DNA of 64,000 nt, taken from NCBI GenBank assembly GCA_964020155.1, contig OZ026556.1, positions 2,947,501 through 3,011,500 on the forward strand, given 5' to 3'. Made by a program: the position numbers and the translations under genes. The notes beneath the pieces are model-generated. The model was not told the DNA's origin. It saw only the letters and a program-made list of their open reading frames with translations, and made no database searches. Source of the stretch: Chondrilla cf. caribensis. Lineage: Eukaryota > Porifera > Demospongiae > Chondrillida > Chondrillidae. Position 1 is the stretch's first letter. Each line of letters opens with the position of its first letter. Shown piece by piece: positions 34,576 through 57,367 of this stretch.

Positions 34576-35342
34576 TCAGATTGTATGTTCTTATTTTGAG
34601 TATACATTGTAGTTCTTGGGAGCAAGTTGGTAATCATTTGATTCATTGTCTATTGATTTTGGTCCGATCCGTACATGTAACTCCACAGCCACGAATATTC
34701 AATTTTATTAATCGAAGGTTTATGATCCAGATCTGGAGTTCTCCCCAGGGTACGTATTGATTTGCAAATAGACATTAGCACTTTGTGGTTTATAATGGTT
34801 GATTGTCATCAATCAAAATTTTATGTACAGCCTGTGGAATGTGATTGAATCAGTTAATTAGAACAAAGACTCTGTTCATGCCACATTAAGGGCAAAGCGC
34901 TGCCCTCACTCAATCTCTTACACTTCATAAATTTAGATAACGTGCATACTATATACAATATTCACCACAATAAAGGCTAGCTATCCTAATAAACACTTGT
35001 ACAGACCTTAGCTACAACAGTGTGAACAATACACACAGAGAAACTGTAATGTGCATGAAATGTTACATATGCATGACATCAATCTATTAAAAATGGAGGC
35101 CAGAATACAGGAAAATCAGTAGAAATAAGCAAACGTGATTGATGAAGGTGTGGAACTTGAAATTTAAAGGATGTATACTGGATAAATTAATGTGTATTGC
35201 TCAATTTTGAAGTGGTAGCAGTGCGTATACCATGCATGCAATGCCATGGCTGCATGGTATAATATTATTATGACAACACTCTCATCCATTATTATAATTA
35301 TGTATATGAACACAATGCGTCTTGTACAATGTCATACGTATA

Positions 35343-35870
35343 CAGGGCCGTAGCCATCGAATGTGAAGTGGTCCGGTTTACGGTAATATGTAGACATGGT
35401 GAGGCACAATGTAGAGGGGTCTGGGGGCATGCCCCCATGAAAATTTAGGATTTTAGGCCTTCAGAGGTAGTCCTTGATGGCAATTTATTTGATAATAATT
35501 TATTATAATAGGAATAGGAATCCTATCATATATATTTATCACATATATAAAATATATAGATTCCTATGCATAACCGCAACAGTGAATTTATATTGTAATT
35601 TATACAACGCGACAAAGATGGCCGATTTCAAAACGCCGGGATTAGGAATTGGGGTAGAATTCGAGCGCAACGACATCTATGAAGGTAATAACTTCAGTGA
35701 AGGTCCTAATGATCCTAAAAGAGACGCCAAAGTGATTCGAGTGCAATTCGATATTGTTTTCTCCCTTAGTAACAAGGGAAAAGTTTCTTTTAGAAATGTT
35801 TATTTTTGGTACTGCCCTGAAAAGTGGTCCGGTTGAAACCTTACCAACCGGACCGATGGCTACGGCCCTG
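35343..35870. mobile_element. 528-bp element with 17-bp terminal inverted repeats and 5-bp target duplication
   Basis: Ends cagggccgtagccatcg (35343-35359) and its exact complement (35854-35870), flanked by gtata on both sides (35338-35342, 35871-35875). Sub-terminal ggtccggtt is also inverted. It contains the self-complementary gggggcatgccccc and a short open stretch (MADFKTPGLGIGVEFE onward, to 35836) with no recognised domain. Probably a non-autonomous DNA transposon. Confidence 0.85.
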
Positions 35871-35875
35871 GTATA

Positions 35876-36554
35876 GAAAGAGCTGTACAATAATGGTATA
35901 TTATTATTATGATTGATTGTATATATCCCATTGTTGAATCCCACCTAGTGTGTGGACACCTTAATAAATACACTTGAAAATGTCCCAAATATATATGGCA
36001 TATTTTCCTACTAAATGCAAGCATTATAAATATAATATACTATACAACTCTAATTTTCTACAATTTCATCATTGTGGTAATTAGTGGCATGATGTGATCC
36101 ATTCGGTAGGACCAGCTCAACAATTTGCAACATATGTTTCAAACGTGCATGTATAATTATACATTGATGCATACATCTTCACTTCAACAAGTAATTTGGT
36201 CAATTCCACTAGCATCTGGTGCATAGCAATGACAAGACACTAGCTACTAAAAGTGAAAACAATATTATCATTGTTTCTAATCCATCATACATACTTGTCG
36301 AATGCACAAGTCTTGAAACATTTAAATGACTGTTAAACATTGGCTGACTGATCAATTTACACGCATACACAGACAATCATGTACAGTATAGTATAATGAA
36401 TTATTACGTATATCTAATAATAATACATTAGAATATGGACAGAAACACATTTATATTATACACCACCGTACACCTCATACATAACAATTTCCACAACGAT
36501 GAGGAAGAATGAAACAGACATGAGAAGAAGCAGCACATTGATGATATCATGGTG
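35876..36554. other. Intergenic, AT-rich
   Basis: 3' flank of ARMC1. No coding exon or recognisable repeat found. Confidence 0.5.
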
Positions 36555-38971
36555 CTACCAGTAAAATGACTTTGCTAGAAAACTTCCAACAGTGTTCAGC
36601 CATCCTCCAGTACCAGTGGAGTCTGCGTCTTCCGTCCTTACTAATGCCTAAGAAACAAACATTGAGCATGCAATCATGTTGGGACACAGTGAACTTGGTA
36701 AGTGAATATTTGGGTTAGTACATAGGGTTGGTTCATTGTGAGAGATAAGGGAAATGAAGAACATAGAACACAGGTTGCTGTGAACATTGGCGATGTGAAT
36801 GATAACCCACTGGCCTTTCCCACATCGAGATACGCTTTCAGTTTGAGCAAAGGAGAAAAATCCTCAGTTGGCCTAAAGGTCACCCATGCAGGGCTTCTTA
36901 GTGAGTAAACATCACTCATGCAGGGCTTCTTAGTGAGTAAACTTCATTGAGAAGCCCCAGCTCATGTCCACTATATCAACCAGTACTGATGGCAAAAACC
37001 GTTGATAAGAAGTACAGATTTGGTGTTCCCTTTGAGGTATGTACTTACTAAGCAAGTTGAACTGTACATTACTTGACTTGAATACATTGCAACCTGCCTG
37101 GCATGTACACAAACATCCCAGTTAACACATACTACTGGTTGGTACATACAGCTTACTGGGTTCCTACGCTATAATACGTATGTCAACCAACACTGATAAA
37201 AGTACCTCTGATGAATACAGATTTGGTGTGTCCTTAAAGGATGTACCAAGCAAGTTGGACTGCACTGTACGTCATGTACAACAAGTATATGTACCTTATC
37301 ATTTAAGAGCTCTGGTGTTTCGTGATCTTCAGGCAAGTAATCAGGTAACTATGTAAATGTGAGGGATGATATCAACTCAAGGTATATAACACTGAACACA
37401 CAGGTAATGCGACAGTCATCATGGTCACATTGAACCTTGACAGCTGTATCTTTTGTACTGTCCAAATTCCTTCGTGCTTGTGGTTCCTTACCAAAGGATA
37501 GCAACACCTGAATGTTGTAGTGGGAACGAACATGAAGTGGCAGTGGAGAGATTTAGATACATACAATAGAAACTGGCAAACCATAAGATACCACACATGT
37601 ATGTACATACATACTAGGTGGTCGAGTCTTGGTGGTGCTTTTTACTATTATGAGAGTGTCTCAAGCAATAATAAGGATATTTATGAATCATAAAATCCAT
37701 GAAAATACACATAACACAACATGGTGAACTAAATTAAAACTATTCAATCGAAGATTAGTGATTGAAAATATTTTAGGAATAATTTGTGCTCAGCATTTGA
37801 GTTGAATGCTATTTGAAAGCATTTGATGACAATCCACATTGCTATAGGGTTAGGATTGTGGGGTTGGTTACATTGTTTCTGTCTATTTTGATCACTAATA
37901 TGATAATGATCTCACTGTCGTCATAAACGCAAAATAGATACTATATTGCTCAGTACTAGTACATGTACTACATGGGTATGTGTGTACGTGACCATTTGAT
38001 GACATACGTAGATACATATGTCATTTCATGTGACATGACATGGTGTACAGTGGACAATATTATTATTCAGAGTTAAGTTGATGTGGACCATAGATTATCA
38101 ATAATCTGGTGGAGGCTGTCCGCAAACACATTACATTGCATAGGAATTACAGGTGTTCCTTGCACATACTGTGTGTCATGTAAATACAAACTACATCATG
38201 TAAGCGGATATGAATTGTATACACATATGTACCTCTTCTCCAAATTCATTCTTTACCACTTGTTCAGCTGTCAATGAATGAGATGCACCAACAGCATGAC
38301 ACAAAGTCTGCATACAGGAAGAACATGAAGTGCATGAGGTAATACAACAACCAGGACAACCAATCCAACACATAGAGAGTACTATTCACCTTCGTCATAA
38401 TATTTTAGATAACAAACAGATAGAATTTCATACAATATAGAAATACGTACAGAATGTACATGCATACTTCTGGTTTGAGTGTACTTCTTGCTCTGACAGT
38501 ACAACGCCTTTGTGACATATCAAAAGTGAAACTAACGACACCCTTCACCTCCAGAAGATGTTGCTCGGCTATTTGCCTTTGTGTCTGGAGAGGAGGCATA
38601 CATGCAAACTGAACAAACTGCTGCATCTATACCATACCTAGGTACTCTGATATACGTAGTACAATGCAATACAGTGCATCTCACATGATCCTCCAATCCT
38701 TGAATTTGAAGAACAATAGTCTTAGCCTTCTTGTTAGATGCACCTAGAAACATGCTCCCTCTTGACATAGAAGGATTCCTCGATACTGATACAGGTCTCC
38801 TACACATCAGTCAGTTGCAGCATATGTAATGGCATAATTTAATGACTGGACAATGTACATAAACACACACACAGTAGTATGCATGTATGCATGCATGCAC
38901 ACACACACAAACATACTTACACACATATATAAGCACACACACACTCATATTACACATACTTACACACATAT

Positions 38972-39045
<74 letters not shown>

Positions 39046-39114
39046 ACATACATACACAAATAAACACACACAAACACACACACATACATACTTACACACA
39101 TATAAACACACACA

Positions 39115-39161
<47 letters not shown>

Positions 39162-40120
39162 ACACATGCACACACAAAAAATAGTGTATGCACGCATGGA
39201 AGCACGTGTGCAGGTACACACACAGTTGTATGCACACATGTATACACACCTGCACACACACAAACATATATGCACATGGTCATACACACACATGTACACA
39301 TTCACACACAGGTGCATGAGAAAGAGAGAACAACAGTACATTTACAAACCTTGCTGGACTCTGTGTTGATATTACTTTATGTAGCACATCTGTAGCGGCA
39401 TCCTTTATAGCCTTTGAACACTTATCACTAATCAGGCAGGAAATATGCATTCAAAGCCCATGTCATCATCAGGAATACGTAACACTATATCCACACTGGG
39501 TGTACAGTACCACAGACCTAGAACTCCCGGCATCTGCCAATTCAACATATATAGCAATGTAAAAGATGTATTATGCGTATGTATGTCATATGTGAAGAGG
39601 GTTGGTACGCTAACCCCTTTTAATGTGATTGAAACTTGGAAGTTCTAAGACTGACAGGTAAATAATCCTCAATGGCTGTTACTACAAGTTATCACATTTC
39701 CTGAATAGATAGACAGCCATAGACCAGGAGGTACTAACAGAGTGAGGAAACATTTATGGAGTCTAAGACTCAGATGTTAACTGGCTGAATAGGACAAATA
39801 TTGATTACCAGGACAGGATTGTTTTCATATTCATAGTTCCGATCCCCCATATGTATTTACGTATATACAACAAAATTAATACAAAAGTACATGCAGTACA
39901 ATTACTTGACAACTAGTTTCTTCAGACTTGGAACTAATCCAATTTCCTCCCTCATTGTAGGACAGTTCAGTGGCTCCTCAGCAAGGTAGGAGAGGGCCTG
40001 GAGAGACGTCCTTACAACTGTTTCATCTCGATCATCAAGAAATAAAACGAGTCCAGGTAAACAACCTTGGTCCTGCAGGGTTATAAGGCAAATATCCCAT
40101 ATACAGCTGTACTGTACCAA

Positions 40121-40202
<82 letters not shown>

Positions 40203-40304
40203 GATATAAAGAATAAGTGATTTACACACTTTAACAATAGTTCTTCTGTTTCGAGGGTCGCTGGCAAGGTCTTTCAACTGCTGGGCTACTCTTAGTGCCT
40301 CCAT
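36555..40304 (-). CDS. ARMC1: Armadillo repeat-containing protein 1
   Basis: Nine exons with continuous phase, 293 residues: 40230-40304, 39906-40072, 39350-39427, 38685-38799, 38468-38584, 38233-38307, 37400-37507, 37295-37348, 36555-36647. The N-terminal armadillo-type segment (LKDLASDPRNRRTIVKDQGCL, LPGLVLFLDD, LQALSYLAE) follows human ARMC1 nearly residue for residue. A ferredoxin-like, HMA-type fold follows (KKAKTIVLQIQGLEDH, VKGVVSFTFDMSQRRCTV) without a CxxC metal site. Then AEQVVKNEFGEE and LPDYLPEDHE, and the extreme C-terminus AKSFYW, which in human ARMC1 is the conserved SFYW end. Human ARMC1 is found on mitochondria and affects their distribution. Starts 73 bases from MTFR on the other strand. 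Confidence 0.95.
38866..39310. repeat. Compound (CA)n-rich microsatellite, ARMC1 intron
   Basis: Long CA runs at about 38976-39036 and 39104-39155, interrupted by acat and aaac units. It lies between ARMC1 exons 3 and 4. The Cys-Val and His-Thr open frames across it are repeat artefacts. Confidence 0.9.
40122..40200. repeat. (AC)n microsatellite, ARMC1 intron 1
   Basis: About 39 uninterrupted AC units between ARMC1 exons 1 and 2. Confidence 0.95.
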
Positions 40305-40377
40305 CTATACTAGTGTAGTATGCGGATCAGGGACACACCCTCCAATTAAATAGTAGGGTTTTCCTCTTTTGTCAACT
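40305..40377. promoter_or_regulatory. Bidirectional promoter candidate, ARMC1 and MTFR
   Basis: Only 73 bases separate the two start codons, so both 5' leaders and at least part of both core promoters must overlap here or inside the first exons. No TATA box is evident in either direction, as usual for such promoters. Confidence 0.6.
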
Positions 40378-42722
40378 ATGCTGGATAGAGGAGAAGCAGC
40401 CAGCAAAAGTACTCGTGGTGCCCCGGCGACCTTCCCGGCGTTCAAAAAGGTGATGTGCCACATCTTTGTAAACCTGGTGTCTCATTTAACCATGGTTTAG
40501 TCGAATACCGTCTTACATACAGGGGCAGTACGGATCCTCAAGAAGCCTTGTTCGAATGTTGGCCACTGTTCTTCCCATCCCTCCAAAATACGAGGTACGC
40601 TGTACTGTGCATGGCGGGAAAGAGTGAATTGGTAGCCCATGCAGGGTATCGTGGAATTGATAGCCCTGACCACTCTTATCGATGAGACATTGATGCTAGC
40701 TACATGGTTCGTATCGATGTCATCCATAGATAGGTGTTGAACACTTTTGAAGAGACCCTCGTCCATAACTCAATACTAAGTACACCTGGAGATGCCTTTT
40801 CAAGTCACCTCCGTACACTAGGGCACCTCACTCTACCATTCAGATATCCTCATTCATGGGATACGTAGTATAGTTAATTACTTCTACTTCAGGATGTTAG
40901 CTCCCTATAAGCTTTTACAGCCTTCCTATCTATATTATCATATTTGTGGGTAATGTTGTATTACACTCACATAGTGAACAATCACTGAACAGTACCCACT
41001 ATTAACTATTGTTTATAACTACAATTGCCCCAAAAATTGCTATTTATAGTTTCATCAACGGACCAGATGCATTAGTATTGGGCACTTTACATACTTATTA
41101 TAGCATTACTTAGGTTGTGTACTGTAAAAGGTGTATATTTCAAGGACATTGGCAACAAGGATCTACTCATTCAGCACTACCATACCTTATCTCAGGAGTG
41201 TGAAACATGGCTGTGACTGTCCACTGTAATAGAATCACTCATTGAAATGTTTGTTACATCATACATAATACCATAGGGAGATCTATGATATTACAAATCT
41301 ATGGTTATATCATACAGTTATTATTATATTATTATGTGTTTTATTGTTATGTGTTGTGTAGATTAAGACAATAAACCAAGACACTATCGTAAGATCACTT
41401 GAGAAAGACTTCAATGATGATGATGGCGATGGAAGTGAATTTACCTTTGAAACTGGATTGCAGGAACTTTGGGAAGAGCCAGTAGTTGACGACTTGAATA
41501 CAAGCCTTGTAGAACAGACTTCTCCAAAAGGAGATGTGAAGCCTGACCAACAAGGTTCGTACATTGGTACATACATTGCGGTACACATGCTATGTTAAAG
41601 GTGGTAATTAGTTGTAACAAATATGGAATTGTTCTATGGAATCATTCCATGGGATTTGATGTGATATGGATGATTCTGATATCAATTCTCACAGTGTGCG
41701 TTAGTGAAATATGGAAGTATGTACTGTTAGTACTCATAGTCATTCACAGTCATGATATCATGCACATTTACAGTGTGAACCATTCCTTGTGTGTTTTAGA
41801 AGCAATGCAGAAAATAGCATCACTGGAGGCCGAATTATCAAAACTGAGAACCCAAATAGCTAACTATGCTCTCAATCATGTAGATTTAAGTGATGAACAA
41901 CAACAGCAAGGTGAGTTCACGTAGACATGTACCTATACCTTGGCTCCCATTGTTTTGTACATACATTGTTGACCAGTCATTGTCGTTTGACACAGATTAC
42001 ACTTCAGCTCCTTCCTCATCCATCACACCTGCCCCACCTCCTGCTCCTCCTCCTGCCCCTCCCCCTGCCCCTCCCCTTCCAACACTCACATCTCAACAAG
42101 AGCAACAGGTACATACTGTATATGTGTTATGAATAAATTACACACGTACATGGATGATGCTCAACGTTTGTGTGGTATTTCCAGGGTGAAGAGCAAGAAG
42201 GTGCTGTGTTACATTCGCACCAGTTGGAAACTCCTAAATCAAATCCTTCATTTTTATCAGAAATCAATAGTGTTCGACTAAAATCAGTTGCAAGGTAACA
42301 AGTGATGCATTCTTGTAACATACATCCATATGCACATACATCATACCTTGTATGTATGTACTAGTGTTAATATGTGTCTATGACAAGCATTCTAGCTGGT
42401 ATGTATGCAAATCCAGACATGTACTGTACAAGTATTGATATGTGCCTACATTGGTCCAGATCACCTGGTGGAACTCCATTGAGGACACGTCAAAGAGATC
42501 CGAGAACACCGGATAATACCGACCCAGCAGCAATTATAGCACGTGCTCTCCAAAAGAAGTTTTCTCATTTGATATTCCAGGATTCACCAAACACCAGTAA
42601 GTGGATGGTGATAGTGGTAATTGTGGTGGAGTGACAGGAACATTGTTGTGAAGCTTGCAGTAACTCCTACAGGTACGCAAGATGATGACTTCTCACCTAT
42701 CAGTTCTCCGAGTTACAACTGA
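40378..42722 (+). CDS. Mitochondrial fission regulator (MTFR family)
   Basis: Seven exons, continuous phase, 261 residues: 40378-40449, 41362-41554, 41800-41910, 41996-42108, 42185-42294, 42460-42596, 42673-42722. Landmarks in family order: an acidic segment; the coiled coil EAMQKIASLEAELSKLRTQI, matching human MTFR1; a proline-rich run (APPPAPPPAPPP); NSVRLKSVARSPGGTPLR; and DPAAIIARALQKKFSHL, equivalent to the DPAALIAEALKKKFAY block of MTFR proteins. The C-terminus DDDFSPISSPSYN is short. MTFR proteins act at the outer mitochondrial membrane in fission and positioning. The vertebrate N-terminal extension with its targeting residues is not seen. MTFR1, MTFR1L and MTFR2 are vertebrate paralogues, so no single symbol applies. 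Shares a promoter with ARMC1. Confidence 0.9.
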
Positions 42723-43972
42723 TGTGTGCAGCTGTGATGATGGTGGTCCCATCATACACGTGGTCATTAGGGAATACTTCATGGCCATATGGATTTGAAC
42801 ATGCATGTCATGAATATACATCTGAATCACATTTCGCATCATACAGACATGTCATGGTTCACTTCTGTACTGATAACTTAAAAATAATACATAATATGAT
42901 TCTTGTGATTCAGTATGTACGTACACATGTTGATATAGAGTTTAGGTGGTGTGCGCTGCACACTCGTGCCAGCTACATGTACAACCAGTCAGTTGTAGCC
43001 AGACCCTATCTGTGGACAGTTCCTCTTGGTATGACCTACACAAAGCACACATTAACAGAGAGTTAGAGATAATTCATACAGTTTACAGAGCATGCATGGA
43101 TGAGACTTGTATAACAACTAGTTGCTGATTACAGTATTTCAGGACTGCCAATAAAGGATTACTATACATCCAGGATAGTCATTAATGAACAGATTGGTAC
43201 ACTATAGCTGTATCACAGTAGTCAAGTAGTGTCATGTACTGCATCACTGAAAACAGTACAGCACTCCACTTCTGAGTATGTGCCTGAGAATGACCAGCCA
43301 TGTCACCACTACTGTTAATATGTAACCCACTGAGAGAAATTTGACTGGGTTGATCACATAACACTCTGTGGTAGAACCACAAGAGGACCCTTTCTCTGAG
43401 GACAGTCAAACATATTAGGAAATACTGGTCGCTCGTCACTTTGGAACATAAAACATTATTATAGTTTCACACTAACAAACAGCATTACAGGGTTCTGCCC
43501 AGACCATCTTTAGTGGTGGTAATCTGGTTAGCTTGGGTGTATGTACATTTGCTATGTATTTGTATACCCCTCCTCAATCCAGACTGCTGTTTTGTTAGTT
43601 TATAGCGGGTGGAAGTATGGCTAGGTCACTGAATTCCAAATTTATGATTATTATTTCAATGATCAGCTGCAGCATGAAATGGTAACAGGCACAGTTGCTG
43701 CTATATATTTAGGCGGAACATGGGCAATTTGGTTGGAATACAGCTAGTGGTGGTCATTCTATAGTTTGTGGTGGTTGGCCCCGACCACACCTGACCAGGG
43801 TGGGCAGAAACCTGACATTATTATGATTTCAGGGTATCACAACAACTGATAAAGCTCCAATGCCTTTGTAATCCAACATCCTCCATAATTCAACCAACAA
43901 CCACCACCAACTATACCATCAAACATCTCTAATCTCTTACCAACTTTCCAATCAGATGTGTCATTAACTTTG
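42723..43972. other. Intergenic between convergent MTFR and TOP3A
   Basis: No exon I can support, apart from a weak candidate for a last TOP3A exon at 43973-44025 (after a ttgacag acceptor), which would add about 17 residues and a TAA. A repeat-like ggttggccccgaccacacctg stretch lies near 43775. No RNA gene seen. Confidence 0.4.
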
Positions 43973-44065
43973 TTATTGAAGGAGTGTTAAACTATCAAGG
44001 TTCCAATGTACTACACAGTCCACTGTCAATGGTGTGGGGATGATGATCAAATTACAAGTACGTAC

Positions 44066-53906
<9,841 letters not shown>

Positions 53907-54147
53907 GAAACAAATGGGCTATTATTAAATGCCCCCGGCGCTTATCCTAATGCTATCTCGATACATGAGAAGTGTCTCTGCTACTACTTTAGAACTAACC
54001 CACTGCTATATATTGAACCACGTCTTTCACCATATTATGTTGTGAGGATGTCAGGCATGAATATCTTCACGTACATGGAAAATAGTCATATACAATCTAA
54101 TTAATGCTATTAATTGAAATGTGACACAATACATGAATATTGGCTAT

Positions 54148-57100
54148 CTATTTAAGTTCTTCTACTTTGTCCTTTGCAGCTTTGACTGCACTCAAGAGAG
54201 AATTCCTCAGTCCAATTCGCTCAAGCTCATGAATTCCAGCTATAGTTGGTCCACCTGGCGAGCAGACTGCATCCTTCAGCTGAAGCAAGCACATTATGGA
54301 CACTGAGTACATAACTTCTCAATGCAATCACAGTACAATGTTTGTTTACCTCAGCTGGATGCTCATGAGATTCTCTAGTCATCTTAGCTGCTCCCTAAAA
54401 GTAAACAATAGACTGAAGAAATGACTTCAATCATATCATGATGCATAGTGTCATACAACTAGTACAAGTAAGAAAATACACAATGGTATTACATATGCTA
54501 TATTCACGTAACATATACATGTAGAGCTAGGATGTAACAGATTGGTAATACAGTACAATCTCTTCATAATATTATTTTTCCGTCATTTTTTCATGCCATA
54601 CTAACTAGATTGAAGTTGTATTAGTGTACATTCCACCAAATGCATGACACAAGATAAAGTTTTCTAATTGAATGTCTTCAAGAAAGTATTACTGTAAAGA
54701 GTCTGGCTGTGTCTGTGTATTCATACCAGCATTGTCTGTATCGCCAACTCCTGTGCCACTTCTCTTGGGATGCCAACCAACACAGCAGCATCCGCCATTG
54801 ACTCCAACACAACATACATCTGCAGAATGCCGTAGCTGAAATGGTACAATTGTAACACATTTACAGGAAGTTGACCATGTCCTTACAAATGCTATTCCAC
54901 TACCACTGGAAGCAGTGATGGAATCCAACATGTACTCTGTAACGAGTCTGCTGTATCCCAACAGAGAGAAGAGTGATAAAACTGTCGAACACAGAGTATT
55001 ATTCTTGTACTCTTCTTCTATGCTAACAGGACATACTCCTTCTTGAACAGCTGCAGCAGTGTTCGGCATACAACGAAAGAAGATGAAGGGTATCCTATCG
55101 GCATCTGATACTGGACTTTCTGCATATGCCTATGGATGATAGAAACACAGCTACAGTATGTGCTTGATGCATAACATAATCAGCCATAAACATGCTCATT
55201 CACAGTCAAACAAGTACCTTTTTCAAATCAGACATGGGGATTCCAGCAACAACAGATATCAATGCCTTTGTTTTCCTGGTCTCGCTGCCAGATAGTAGTC
55301 TGTGCTTACGGAGTACATCCAATGCCTGGTGAGGTTTGACTGCTAATATAACAACATCAACGTTGTCCACCATGTCTTCAATAGCAGGGTAACAAGTGAC
55401 ACCCAGTGACTGTGAGATGCAAGTTTATAAGGGTTGATCCGAGTGATTAGGTATATCAATACATACTGTTGAAAGCCTACACATACACCGGAGATATTCT
55501 CTTCTATGAGTACAAATCATTTTATTTTTATAGTGAGGGCTTCCAATTCTTACAAGTTTCTTTGTTTCATTCAAAAAAGAACATACACGCAGGGATATCA
55601 TCCAAATCTTGGGAAAAAATTGAGTAATGACATACTTCTAAAGGCAACTGTAATAATATGCATTGTAACACCTTAGTTCATTGCATGGAAACATGATCTT
55701 AGCTGAGACTGAAATTCTAAATAAATTTAATTGTTCACAAATGTGCCAGTGTTACATTCTGCTGTTTTTAAATTAGTGAACATGTGTTTTAATGTCATGA
55801 GATATAAATACATTCACACCTGGTATAACCAACACGTGGTTCATCCGAAACACTCAGTTACCCAACGCTCCCTGTCTCACTGACACATTTTAGCGGAAAC
55901 AAACATAGTAGCCGGATAAACTGAGTCATATTGTACTTTGTATAAAAGAAAAACAACTAAAAGGTACACAAACTCTTAAATCAGATTCATAAGGTTCAGA
56001 ACAGATGTTGTTGGTCATAATATACGTATGTATAAGGTCACTAACATGCATGGTTGTGCCATGTCTGGAGGCTAGTGCTCTGTGCAGAGAAATGTGTACA
56101 TTTTACATCATATAAAGGACAGCAGTTGGACACACACATTAAATACGTTACACATGCACATACTAACGGATATGAGAATAATGCGCACCTTCATAACTTC
56201 CAATTTAGCTGACTGAGGAGTGGATGCAACAGCAGCGACATTGTGTGGTTGAATTGTACCTGCAAACAGTAAGAGGATCTGTTCCAACTTTGAATTGTAA
56301 TAAGTACGTTGCAATGTTTGAGCAGCAGTCTAGTTAATCGGGGATAGAGACAGCACAAAGCTGAATAAACCCACATTCAAAATCTCCATGATTCTTATGA
56401 CTTCACAAACTACACACATCAGGCAATAAATAATGATCGATGAATCTGTTTACCATTAACTTATCAAGCAACTGTGTTTGCCTTAGTTTCTATAACTACC
56501 AGTGTCCCAAAAATCGATACATTTTCAATAGACAGTGATGTACAACCCTCAGATCAGATCCTTTACACGGACCTGCCCTCATATACAGCCAAAATGTGTC
56601 GGATCAGCTTTTCACCCTCTAACATCTGCACGGGCACAGTGCCAACAGGTTGGCACCCATTCTGTACTTAAGAGAACTCGTTCAAAATTCCTTGCTGCTA
56701 GTTGAAAACTACTCAGTATACGCTTCGCTCGCCCGCCTAGCTATAGGGCTAAAACCGCAGTATACGTAATTTGACAGGTTAGCTAGGGCTTTAGAAATCT
56801 TGTAGAAGGCATCTCAATATTATTGTATATGGACGTCGGTTCAGCTAAGATGGACTGCATGGTTTCAAACCCTTTGACCATAGATACTCCAACACCTATG
56901 CTTTGACTTGAGAGAGAATTTATAAAATAATATCAAGTTCTGAACTTCTACCATAGACAGTTAGTTTAGGGTGTCTATGCTTCTACGATACGCTAACTCA
57001 AACTGGTAACATAATGAAACAGAGTAACCGTAAGCAAGTTCGTACCAGAACGAATGAATCCTTTCGTCATAGCGTGCGCTATATTTCCAGCTCCCCAAAA

Positions 57101-57160
57101 CCCTATCCTGATTGACTTCAATGATTCAACTGAGGACCTCGAGTCATTTTGAGCAGCCAT
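54148..57160 (-). CDS. PYCR: Pyrroline-5-carboxylate reductase
   Basis: Last step of proline synthesis: NAD(P)H-dependent reduction of pyrroline-5-carboxylate. Seven exons, continuous phase, 296 residues: 57046-57160, 56189-56259, 55218-55409, 54887-55129, 54727-54819, 54350-54394, 54148-54279. The start is the ATG at 57160 (MAAQNDSRSS); an in-frame ATG at 57178 would add six residues. The N-terminal Rossmann fold has GFWGAGNIAHAMTKGF. VVILAVKPHQ follows, then FFRCMPNTAAAVQEG, the helical dimer domain with SSGSGIAF and ESMADAAVLVGIPREVA, and the signature SPGGPTIAGIHELER. All family motifs are intact. Which of the vertebrate PYCR1-3 it best matches is not clear; the short C-terminus is like PYCR3. 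Divergent from the SVOP-like gene. Confidence 0.95.
56952..56979. repeat. Half-deleted member of the CATAGA palindrome family
   Basis: catagacagttagtttaggg followed by tgtctatg matches the right half of the 12068-12113 element with one change and keeps the catagac start. A shorter catagatactccaacacctatg lies at 56879-56900. Confidence 0.6.
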
Positions 57161-57367
57161 CTTTATTGTCAGAGTCAAATCTACGTAGCTTTAGGGTTTC
57201 CCTCGTCAACTGCGGCTGACACATTACGCAATGCAATCACGAGTGTTTTGTTGAGCCCTTTTAGCAGAGTGTATGGAAGATGATTTGTAGTTTATCCGCA
57301 CAGTTTTAGATCTGTTTTCTAGTCGATTTAGCAAAAGCAACTGAGCCTATAATATTAGTAGGCTATA
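57161..57367. promoter_or_regulatory. Shared promoter region, PYCR and SVOP-like gene
   Basis: 207 bases separate the two divergent start codons. No TATA box is obvious. No further motif can be assigned. Confidence 0.5.

Larger units (their letters stand above)
32067..34927. repeat. Inverted-repeat pair flanking the methyltransferase locus
   Basis: 32067-32110 (tgaagtgttagagattgagc, then gagggcagcgctttgccctt) is repeated in reverse complement at 34882-34927, about 44 bases with few mismatches. The pair brackets the intronless methyltransferase and its broken copy. Confidence 0.7.

Noticed and set aside
35474..35836. Protein-coding gene MADFKTPGLG onward
   Set aside because: Lies wholly between the terminal inverted repeats of a small transposon, with no recognised domain.
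38853..39395. Long Cys-Val or His-Thr open frames over CA/TG repeats (also at 40035-40304, 49259-49920, 61478-62094)
   Set aside because: Pure translations of dinucleotide repeats, open in several frames at once; not genes.
43182..43439. Possible terminal zinc-knuckle exon for TOP3A
   Set aside because: Searched the minus strand downstream of 44066 for a GH-x4-C continuation of CSVCRQE; none found with a proper acceptor.
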